DNA of 40,238 nucleotides, taken from positions 1 through 40,238 of the forward strand of contig BCRI01000062.1 of assembly GCA_001552515.1 (NCBI GenBank). The letters run 5' to 3'. Source of the stretch: Sphaerimonospora mesophila NBRC 14179 = JCM 3151. GTDB taxonomy: Bacteria > Actinomycetota > Actinomycetes > Streptosporangiales > Streptosporangiaceae. This document shows positions 33,619 to 40,238 of this stretch, piece after piece (positions within the stretch are counted from its first letter, which is position 1; each line of letters begins with the position of its first letter). Below the pieces are notes generated by a model. That model was not told where the DNA came from. It ran no database searches and was given only the letters and a program-made list of their open reading frames with translations. The position numbers and the translations under genes are program-made.

Positions 33619-35421
33619 TCACGACGCGGACTCCTCGGCGTACGCGGTGGCCTGGATGCCGTACAGATCGGCGTACCGCCCGTCGAGCGCCATGAGCTCG
33701 GCGTGGGTGCCCGACTCGACCAGCCTGCCCCGGTGCAGCACCAGAATCAGATCGGCGCCGGTGACCGTGGAGAAGCGGTGGGAGACGATCACGGTCACCG
33801 CCCCGGTGCGGCGGCCCAGCACCCGGGCCCTGGCCATGTGGCGCTCGAAGATGGCCTGCTCGCTGGGGGCGTCCAGGGACGCGGTCGGCTCGTCGAGCAC
33901 GAACAGCAGCGGATCCTCGCGCATCGACGCCCGGGCCAGCGCGGTGCGCTGCCACTGCCCCTCCGACAGTTCCACCCCGCCCAGCTCGGTGCCGAGCTGG
34001 GTGTCGAGCCCGTCGGGCAGCGCGGCGGCGATGTCCTGCGCGTCGGCCTCCCGTACGGCCCGCTGGATGCGGCCGCGATCGGTCAGGTGCGCCAGATCGC
34101 CCAGGCCCACCGTCCGGGCGAAGGTCGTGTGGAACCGGCCGAAGTCCTGGAAGGCCGCGCTGATGCGGGCACGCCAGCCCGTCGTGGAGATCGCGTCCAG
34201 GTCGAGCCCGTCCACCAGGATCCGCCCCGAGTCCTGGCGGTAGAGCTTGGCGAGCAACTTCACCAGGGTCGTCTTGCCCGAGCCGTACTCTCCGACGATG
34301 GCCACCACGGCGCCGGCCGGGAGAGTGGCGCTGACGTCGTCGAGGGCGGGGCGCCCGGTGCCGGGGTAGGAGTAGCTCACCGACTCCAGCGCGATGCCGG
34401 TGCGCAGCGTCCTGGGCGGTGCGGTCGCGCCCTCGGCCCTGGCCCGCTGGGCGGCGACGTAGTCGCGCAGCCACAGGAAGGGCTCGATCAGGCGGCCCGC
34501 GCCGGCGGTCGAGGTGGTGCTGGTCACCGTGTTCTGCACCGTCTGGCGCAGCGTGGCGGCCACGGTGACGGCCAGGACGAGATCGCCGACGGTTCCGCTG
34601 CCCTGCGCCGTCCGATAGGCGACCAGCGCCAGGCCGCCGATGAAGCCGGTCACGAACACCAGCCACCCCGCCAGCTTCCAGGCCGCGGCCAGCGCCCGGG
34701 CGCGCACCCGCGGGACCATCGCGCGTTCCCATGCCTGCGCCTGCCGCCGTACCAGCTCGGGGCCGGCCCCGGCGACGCGGATCTCCTTGCCGCTGGCCGC
34801 TCCGACCGCCAGATCGGCCAGATGCTGTTCGAGCCGGACGTCCTCGGCCGTCTCCAGCTCGACCCGCCTGACGACGCTCTGCCCCCGGTGGTCGCACCAC
34901 ACCGGCGCGACCGCGAACACCAGCAGCAGGAGCAGCCACGGGCTCACTGTGCCGAGCAGCAGCATCGTGACACCGAGCTTCGCGACGTTGGAGACGGCCG
35001 TGATCGCGTTCCACATGCTCTGGACGAGCTGTCCCGACGAGGCCCTGACCAGCGTGACCCGGTCGAGGAAGTCCGAACGCTCGAGGTGCTCGATGCCCTC
35101 GATCCCCGCGATGTCGCGATGGACCTCCGGATGAAGCTCGAGCCGGCCGATCCGGTCGACGGTCGTGTTCCGCAGCAGCCCGGAAACGTCCTGGAGCACG
35201 AGGTTCACGGCGTAGGCCACACCGGCCGCCACCGACGCGAACACCGCGCCGCGTACCTCCCCCCTGACCATGGCGTCCACGGCGGCGCGCAGCGCCAGCG
35301 CGCTCACCGCCACCAGGACCACGTTGCAGACGATGACGGCCACGGTCGCGGCGGTGAGCAGCGGCCGCCGGCGCCTCGACAGCGCGAAGAACTCGCCCCA
35401 CAGCTTCAGATAGCGTCCCAC
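33619..35421 (-). CDS. ABC exporter half-transporter (membrane + ATPase domains), subunit B
   Basis: A 600-residue type IV ABC exporter half. About six membrane segments lie in residues 18-300, followed by an ATPase domain with Walker A GEYGSGKT (377-384), signature LSEGQWQR (485-492), Walker B LLFVLDEPTASLD and switch His in VIVSHRFSTV. The Trp in the GQWQ signature is common in exporters linked to peptide natural products in actinomycetes. The GTG start at 35421 overlaps the preceding exporter gene by 16 bases, so the two should form a heterodimer. No biosynthetic enzyme is in the window, and the cargo is unknown. Confidence 0.9.
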   Translation of the reverse strand: MGRYLKLWGEFFALSRRRRPLLTAATVAVIVCNVVLVAVSALALRAAVDAMVRGEVRGAVFASVAAGVAYAVNLVLQDVSGLLRNTTVDRIGRLELHPEVHRDIAGIEGIEHLERSDFLDRVTLVRASSGQLVQSMWNAITAVSNVAKLGVTMLLLGTVSPWLLLLLVFAVAPVWCDHRGQSVVRRVELETAEDVRLEQHLADLAVGAASGKEIRVAGAGPELVRRQAQAWERAMVPRVRARALAAAWKLAGWLVFVTGFIGGLALVAYRTAQGSGTVGDLVLAVTVAATLRQTVQNTVTSTTSTAGAGRLIEPFLWLRDYVAAQRARAEGATAPPRTLRTGIALESVSYSYPGTGRPALDDVSATLPAGAVVAIVGEYGSGKTTLVKLLAKLYRQDSGRILVDGLDLDAISTTGWRARISAAFQDFGRFHTTFARTVGLGDLAHLTDRGRIQRAVREADAQDIAAALPDGLDTQLGTELGGVELSEGQWQRTALARASMREDPLLFVLDEPTASLDAPSEQAIFERHMARARVLGRRTGAVTVIVSHRFSTVTGADLILVLHRGRLVESGTHAELMALDGRYADLYGIQATAYAEESAS

Positions 35422-37268
35422 TGCGACGTCCCCTCCTCCATCCGGTCGTCGTAGCCGCGCCGGAAGCGCTCGGCCTGGATGGCGAACATCTCGGCATAGG
35501 CGCCGCCGAGCGCCATCAACCGGTCATGGGTGCCGGACTCGGTGATCCGGCCGCCGTCCAGCAGCACGATCCGGTCCGCCTGCCTGACGGTGGACAGCCG
35601 GTGTGAGATGAGGACGACGCTGGTCTCCCCCCGGTTGGCCCCCAGCCGGTCGAACACCTCGAACTCGGTGCGTACGTCGAGGTGCGCGGTCGGCTCGTCG
35701 AGCACGAGCAGCCGGGCGCCCCGCCGGACCGCGTAGAGCGCGCGGGCCAGCACGACCTGCTGCCACTGGCCGCCGGACAGGTCCACCCCGCCGCTCCGCG
35801 AGCGGGACAGCGGGGTGTCCCAGCCATCGGGCAGGCGCTCGAGCACCTCCCCCAGGCCCGCACTGGTGGCCGCCTCGTCGATCAGGCTCTGCTCGGCAGG
35901 CAGGCCCGCCTGCCCGAGCGCCACGTTGTCCCTGGCCGTCAGCTGGTAGCGGACGAAATCCTGGAAGACGATGGAGATCTTGGTGCGCCACAGGACCGGA
36001 TCGACCAGGGCGAGGTCGACGCCGTCGACCGTGATGCGGCCAGAAACCGGCCGGTAGAGACCGGCCAGCAGCTTGATCAGCGTGGACTTGCCCGCTCCGT
36101 TGAGCCCAACGATCGCCAGCAGCTCCCCCGGGCGGATGTCGAGGTCGAGCCCCCGCAGCACGGCCCTGCCCGTGGCCGGATAGCCGAAGCCCACCTGCTC
36201 GAACCGGACCAGGGGCGCCGGTCCCGACTCGGGCGGCGCCCGCAGGCCACGCGGCGTGGCGGGTGGGGCGGCCAGCGCGGCGCGCAGCTCGTCGGTCGCC
36301 TCGAGGACACGGACCGCGCTCACGATCTCGTACATGTCTGAGCTGGGCCCGAGCACCAGGAACAGCGACCACCCGGCGGTCAGGACCGCCGTGGCGACCG
36401 CGGGTGTGGTACGCCCCTCGGCCGCGCTCATCGCGACCACCACGTACGCCGGCACGAGCCCCACGGCCACGAACAGCGCCTGCCGCCACGACATCGACAG
36501 CATCCGGTCGATGTACCGCCACAGCCCGCCGTTGGCCGCACGGACATGCTCCTGCATGCGGTCCACCATCCAGCCGACGAACCCGAAAACGCGCACGTCC
36601 TTTCCCTCGGCCGGAGAGACCGCCGCCTGCCGCCACACATCGGCGTGCAGCTCACCCGCGGTGGCCTCCCGCCAGAAACCGACAAGACGCAGGTTGTCCC
36701 TGGTGCGGATCACCCGGTTCGCCGCCGCCGGCAGCAGGATCAACGGAACCAGCCACCAGGAGAAGCTCGCCACCACCGCGCAGGCCGCCACCGCCCCGAC
36801 GAGCCCGGCCGCCCAGCGGAGCTGGCCCAGCGCCCCATCGGAGGGCGTGCAGTCGTAGCCGTGGCTCCGGTCGGCCAGCGCCTGCCGTACCAGCACCTGG
36901 ACCTCCGGGTCCTCCAGCGCCGCGATCGTGTCGCTGGTCGCGGCCAGACGCGTCACCTCGGTGCGATGCCGCCCGTCGATGCGGGCGGCGGCCAGCTGCT
37001 CCAACGGCGCGACGACCGCCTCGGCGAGATGGCCGAGCACCAGGACGCCCGCGAACGCGCCCAACGGCACGAGCGCGACAGCGAACAGATCCGCCGTGCC
37101 CACACCGGACGCCTGGTCGAGCTCGCCCACCAGGAACGCCAGCGCAGCGGCAGTCGCCGCCGGGATCACGCTCTCGATCAGCAACGCGACCGCGAGCGAG
37201 ACCAGCAGCAGCGGACGGGCCGCCGCGAGGATCCGTACGAGCCGCATCCTGCCCGCGATGACGTGCAC
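35406..37268 (-). CDS. ABC exporter half-transporter (membrane + ATPase domains), subunit A
   Basis: A 620-residue exporter half with membrane segments at about 15-50, 60-90, 150-190 and 260-310. Its ATPase domain has Walker A GLNGAGKS (388-395), signature LSGGQWQQ (497-504), Walker B RLLVLDEPTAHLD and switch His in VLISHRLSTV. The start is a GTG at 37268 with GGAGGAG just upstream; an ATG seven codons later is the alternative. Overlap with the second half-transporter implies equal production. The signature Trp is again present. The first gene of its operon, it is preceded by a possible 25-residue peptide ORF (37430-37507). Confidence 0.9.
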   Translation of the reverse strand: MHVIAGRMRLVRILAAARPLLLVSLAVALLIESVIPAATAAALAFLVGELDQASGVGTADLFAVALVPLGAFAGVLVLGHLAEAVVAPLEQLAAARIDGRHRTEVTRLAATSDTIAALEDPEVQVLVRQALADRSHGYDCTPSDGALGQLRWAAGLVGAVAACAVVASFSWWLVPLILLPAAANRVIRTRDNLRLVGFWREATAGELHADVWRQAAVSPAEGKDVRVFGFVGWMVDRMQEHVRAANGGLWRYIDRMLSMSWRQALFVAVGLVPAYVVVAMSAAEGRTTPAVATAVLTAGWSLFLVLGPSSDMYEIVSAVRVLEATDELRAALAAPPATPRGLRAPPESGPAPLVRFEQVGFGYPATGRAVLRGLDLDIRPGELLAIVGLNGAGKSTLIKLLAGLYRPVSGRITVDGVDLALVDPVLWRTKISIVFQDFVRYQLTARDNVALGQAGLPAEQSLIDEAATSAGLGEVLERLPDGWDTPLSRSRSGGVDLSGGQWQQVVLARALYAVRRGARLLVLDEPTAHLDVRTEFEVFDRLGANRGETSVVLISHRLSTVRQADRIVLLDGGRITESGTHDRLMALGGAYAEMFAIQAERFRRGYDDRMEEGTSQWDAI

Positions 37269-37739
37269 ATCTCCTCCGTCTTCTGCTCCGCAGGTTCGGT
37301 CCGGACATTTCCCTGCGGGGACGGTCACGGTGCCCGCCTGCGAGGGCGCGGAGTCCTCTCGTCGGTGGCCGGGTGATCCCGCCGCCAACGGAGGTGATAT
37401 CGCCCCGCCGCCGCACGCTGAAGCCGGCCTCAGCACGGGATCGCGGCGCCGAGAGGTCCGTACGCGAGCCGGGTGACGCGGAGCGGGGTGAGGTCGGCGT
37501 CGGTCATGATCGGAATCTACCGACGATACGGTCCTCTGACAACGAATCCGACTCCGGTGAATATCACGGTTTTCGGCTACCTCCTTTACGTTGTAGATTT
37601 CCGAATCATTCGATCACCGGCGTCGATTCGCCAGCGGAGAGTCACGAAAAGCCGCTCAATCACTACGTATGCACTTCAACCGCCGCGATTCGACCTACGC
37701 TCTCCCCTGTCCCCATCCCCTCCGTATCTGGAGTCACAG
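37269..37739. other. Divergent intergenic region between exporter operon and nuclease
   Basis: Besides the possible 25-codon ORF (37430-37507, minus), this stretch holds an AT-rich segment at about 37505-37680 that looks like promoter space for the rightward nuclease and the leftward exporter genes, and a GGAG ribosome site at 37730-37733. I see no longer gene, operator pair or hairpin that I can defend. Confidence 0.5.
37430..37507 (-). CDS. Possible 25-residue peptide ending in Cys, upstream of the exporter pair
   Basis: An ATG at 37507 opens 25 codons on the minus strand, reading MTDADLTPLRVTRLAYG and ending PLGAAIPC before TGA. It lies about 160 bases before the exporter genes and is oriented with them. 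A charged N-terminal part and a small hydrophobic Cys-ending tail resemble the leader-core layout of some ribosomal peptides, but there is no clear ribosome site and no maturation enzyme nearby. It could equally be the stump of a membrane-protein gene or chance. Confidence 0.22.
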   Translation of the reverse strand: MTDADLTPLRVTRLAYGPLGAAIPC

Positions 37740-38489
37740 GTGAGACTCTCCTCCCGGATGCTTGCCGTTCTCGCGTCGTCCGCCGCGCTGGTCGCCCCCC
37801 TCACGATCGTGACGCCCGCCGATGCCGCCGCCCGACCGGCGAAGGTCCCCAAGGGCGCCGTATCGGTGCGGGTCAAGAAGATCGTCGACGGGGACACCAT
37901 CGACGTCGTCAACAGCAGGGGCAAGACGCTGCGGGTCCGCCTGCTGGAGATCGACACTCCCGAGCGAGGCCAGTGCTGGTTCCACGCGGCCACCGCGCGC
38001 ACCGCCGCACTGCTGCCGGTCGGCAAGCTCGCCTACGTCCTGAAGGACAAAGACCCCAAGGACAGGTACGGACGGCACCTGTTCTACGTGTGGAACTCGG
38101 GCGGCTCGTTCGTCAACCGCGCCCTGGTCCGGTACGGCTACGCCAAGGCGGTGCTGTACAAGCCGAACGACAGGTACATCAAGGTCATGCGTGCCGACCA
38201 GGCCAAGGCACGGGCCGCCAGGCTGCGCATCTGGTCCGGCAAGTGCGAGACCGCCGCCGGAAGCCAATCCCCCACGAAGCGGCCGGCCCCGACTCCGACC
38301 TCGACGAAGCGAGCGACCCCGAGCCCGACTCCCACCCCGGCCCCGCCCCCGTCCTCGGGAACCGACCCCAGATTCTCCACCTGCGCTGAGGCCAACCGGA
38401 ACGGATACGGGCCCTACTACCGAGGCAAGGACCCCGAGTACTCCTGGTACCAGGACAGGGACGGCGACGGCATCGTCTGCGAGCGCTGA
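37740..38489 (+). CDS. Secreted staphylococcal-nuclease-like enzyme with C-terminal excalibur domain
   Basis: A 249-residue protein with signal peptide (1-31, cleavage near PADAAA), an SNase domain (about 40-170), a Pro/Thr-rich linker (about 175-207) and a Cys-containing excalibur calcium-binding motif (212-248, ending DRDGDGIVCE). The catalytic set of thermonuclease is present: D50/D52 in VDGDT, an Arg at 66-68 in RVRLLE, E75 in IDTPE and R112. It should cut DNA or RNA outside the cell with Ca2+, and the excalibur tail may anchor or stabilise it at the surface. The GTG at 37740 is fixed by GGAG six bases upstream; the frame upstream of it is AT-rich promoter. Confidence 0.93.
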   Translation: MRLSSRMLAVLASSAALVAPLTIVTPADAAARPAKVPKGAVSVRVKKIVDGDTIDVVNSRGKTLRVRLLEIDTPERGQCWFHAATARTAALLPVGKLAYVLKDKDPKDRYGRHLFYVWNSGGSFVNRALVRYGYAKAVLYKPNDRYIKVMRADQAKARAARLRIWSGKCETAAGSQSPTKRPAPTPTSTKRATPSPTPTPAPPPSSGTDPRFSTCAEANRNGYGPYYRGKDPEYSWYQDRDGDGIVCER

Positions 38490-38578
38490 CCCGCCGACCC
38501 CGAGAACCGGCCGATCTGATCGAGTCGGAGTCCAACCGGACTCACGGCTTTGTCGGCTCGTCGGACGGTCAACACCTC

Positions 38579-38619
38579 CGTCCTCCATGACCGTGGTTCA
38601 CAGGCGGTCATGGAGGACG
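38579..38619. terminator. Bidirectional hairpin terminator
   Basis: CGTCCTCCATGACCG and its exact complement form a 15-base stem with an 11-base loop, between the converging nuclease and thiolase genes. Confidence 0.8.
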
Positions 38620-38635
38620 AGACGACGGACGGTGG

Positions 38636-39823
38636 TCAGGACGCACTCACGTTCTCGAGAACGACCGCCAGACCCTGCCCGACACCGATACAGATGGCGG
38701 CCACACCCCACCGCTCGCGACGTTCGCGTAGGACGTGGGCGAGTGTGCCGAGGATACGCCCACCGGAGGCGCCGAGCGGATGGCCGAGGGCGATGGCGCC
38801 GCCCTTGGTGTTGACGATCTCGGGGTCGATCCGCCATGCGTCGAGGCAGGCCAGCGACTGGACGGCGAACGCCTCATTCAGCTCCACAGCGCCGACGTCC
38901 TCCCAGCCGATGCCCGCCCGGTGCAGCGCCTGATTCGCCGCCTCGACCGGGGCGTACCCGAACATCTGCGGCTCGAGCGCCGCGGCTCCACGGCCCGCGA
39001 TGCGGGCGATCGGGTCAGCCCCAAGGCGGTCGGCGGCGGCTTCGGAACCGAGCAGGACGGCGGAAGCGCCGTCGTTGAGCGGCGAGGCGTTGCCGGCCGT
39101 GATCGTGCCGTTGGGGCGAAAGACCGGCTTCAGCCCGGCGAGTATCTCCGGCGTCGTGCCGGGCCGGATCCCCTCATCTCGCGCAAGGTCGATACCCTCG
39201 ACCGGGACGACCAGGTCGTCATAGAACCCGGCGTTCCATGCGGCATCCGACAGCGTGTGGGACCGGGCAGCGAAGGCGTCCTGCCGCTCGCGGGAGATGG
39301 AGAACTTCTCCTGCAGTCGCTCATTGGCCTCGCCGAGGGAGACGGTCCACTCCTTGGGCATCCTCGGATTCACCAGGCGCCATCCGAGAGTGGTGGAAAC
39401 GGCCGCCATGTCGCCTACGGGGAAGGCTCGCGAGGGTTTCGGCAGGACCCACGGAGCCCGCGTCATCGACTCCACACCGCCCGTGACCACGACATCGGCA
39501 TCACCGGTTTCGATGATGCGTGAGCCGATCATGGCGGCGTCCAGGCCCGACCCGCACAGCCGATTCACACTGGTGGCCGGCACGCTCACCGGCAACCCGG
39601 CCAACAGCGCCGCCATCCGCCCGACGTTGCGGTTGTCCTCACCCGCGCCGTTGGCATTGCCCCACACGACGTCGCCGATCTCCGCCGGATCCAACTCCGG
39701 GACCTTGGCCAGGACACCGCGTAGCACGGCCGCCGCCAGGTCGTCCGGGCGGACACCGGCCAGCGCACCATTGAACCTGCCGAACGGCGTGCGCGCCGCG
39801 GCATAGACCAAGGCCGAGCCCAT
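38636..39823 (-). CDS. Acetyl-CoA C-acyltransferase (thiolase), PcaF/PaaJ-like
   Basis: A 395-residue thiolase that exchanges an acyl chain with CoA, in the degradative or condensing direction. The nucleophile is C90 in SVNRLCGSG, the substrate His is in ELNEAFAVQ, the catalytic His in GGAIALGHPLGASGGR and the second Cys in CIGVGQG. The stretch NGAGEDNRNVGRMAALLAGLP resembles beta-ketoadipyl-CoA thiolases, so a role in aromatic-acid or fatty-acid breakdown is likely. No pca or paa neighbours are visible. The ATG at 39823 is chosen because the thiolase core begins there and GGAAGGGGG precedes it; the frame extends eight codons upstream without support. Confidence 0.92.
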   Translation of the reverse strand: MGSALVYAAARTPFGRFNGALAGVRPDDLAAAVLRGVLAKVPELDPAEIGDVVWGNANGAGEDNRNVGRMAALLAGLPVSVPATSVNRLCGSGLDAAMIGSRIIETGDADVVVTGGVESMTRAPWVLPKPSRAFPVGDMAAVSTTLGWRLVNPRMPKEWTVSLGEANERLQEKFSISRERQDAFAARSHTLSDAAWNAGFYDDLVVPVEGIDLARDEGIRPGTTPEILAGLKPVFRPNGTITAGNASPLNDGASAVLLGSEAAADRLGADPIARIAGRGAAALEPQMFGYAPVEAANQALHRAGIGWEDVGAVELNEAFAVQSLACLDAWRIDPEIVNTKGGAIALGHPLGASGGRILGTLAHVLRERRERWGVAAICIGVGQGLAVVLENVSAS

Positions 39824-40238
39824 GCAGTCGCCCCCTTCCACATCCACACGACAATCATCTCAATAAATTGATTCTACTAGACACATGAGAAGAGGTGCAC
39901 GTGACACCGGCATCGGCGGGCCGAGCCGGGCACAGACCGTGCGATCGACTGCCGCCGCCCGTGTCGCCGCAGGTCCTCGGCGAGGGCAGGAGGCTACAGA
40001 GAGGCATGTTGTAGCGGCACCGTCCACGCGACCGGCGGGAGCGGCGGGGGTCGTACGCAGGAGCTCACCCGCGCTCGAGAGACCTGGGGCGCCGATGGCG
40101 GAGTGAGCCCTCGGCCGAAGCACAGCGGGAGCGGCAGCCCAACGCGTGCGCAGATTTCTCATGCGGACCGGCTCTTGGAAAACCGTTAGATCATCCTTAT
40201 TATCTATCTAGGTCATATGTACCGGTGGAGACCCTACC
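39824..40238. other. Right-end stretch without a supported gene
   Basis: It holds a near-palindrome TCAATAAATTGA (39860-39871) in the thiolase promoter region. An AT-rich patch at about 40175-40220 with TAGAT...ATCTA inverted repeats could be the promoter of a gene beyond the right edge. An ATG at 40217 could begin such a gene (seven codons visible), but there is only a weak AGG before it. Open frames in between are Arg/Ala/Pro-rich shadows. Confidence 0.45.

Noticed and set aside
37473-37739. Upstream extension of the nuclease frame
   Set aside because: Composition is AT-rich and promoter-like, and the signal peptide starts at the GTG 37740 with a proper ribosome site.
39860-40162. 100-codon minus-strand frame upstream of the thiolase
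   Set aside because: Arg/Ala/Pro-rich, no recognisable motif, no ribosome site; probably chance.

Overview
The window is about 40 kb of very GC-rich DNA with strong G/C bias at third codon positions, many GTG starts (and one TTG), dense ATGA/GTGA/TGATG gene overlaps, long GC-rich hairpins as terminators, and AT-rich islands only at promoters. This points to an actinomycete chromosome. Family content (GH10 xylanase, DUF6223-type protein, SNase-excalibur nuclease, paired ABC exporters) fits a Streptosporangiales/Streptomycetales-type soil organism; genus cannot be set from this sequence.

Layout. 1-1029: signal-peptide end of a secreted GH10 xylanase running off the left edge, with a -35 box and four GAAANTTTC repeats upstream, then a gene-free stretch with an orphan LacI-type palindrome. 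1030-5037: a DesK/NarL-type two-component pair, a small membrane protein, a SAM methyltransferase, a class I glutamine amidotransferase and the frameshifted stump of a tetR gene. 5152-11483: a tightly overlapping operon read leftward, hpaH-hpaI-hpaG::rraA-gntR-hpaE-hpaD, encoding meta-cleavage of homoprotocatechuate (3,4-dihydroxyphenylacetate). Divergent from it, 11757-14598 encodes a 38-codon ORF, a VanB/phthalate-type reductase, a Rieske oxygenase and a HAD-like protein, all overlapping. 14671-20756: two related GntR/FCD regulators around a ThDP enzyme plus aldehyde dehydrogenase operon and a HisC-like aminotransferase, tied together by three AACCAT...GGTT-type sites. 20804-33046: a peptide-use locus with a complete oligopeptide ABC importer, two M20 amidohydrolases, a metal-dependent amidohydrolase and two cytosolic-looking S10 carboxypeptidases. 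33047-33618: a decayed stretch. 33619-37268: a two-subunit ABC exporter. 37740-40238: a secreted SNase-excalibur nuclease and a PcaF/PaaJ-like thiolase.

Working model (inference). The centre is an aromatic-acid catabolic island. Aminotransferase, ThDP 2-oxoacid enzyme and aldehyde dehydrogenase could convert an aromatic amino acid to an arylacetate. The Rieske oxygenase/reductase, standing where HpaBC hydroxylase would be expected, could convert an arylacetate to homoprotocatechuate by hydroxylation or O-demethylation. HpaD, HpaE, HpaG, HpaH and HpaI would then give pyruvate and succinic semialdehyde. No hpaB, hpaC or hpaF is present in the window. The neighbouring peptide importer and peptidases could supply the amino acids. 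The least ordinary features are the FAH-RraA fusion, the Rieske-for-HpaBC arrangement with its coupled small ORF and HAD-like partner, and a promoter motif shared by the peptide genes.
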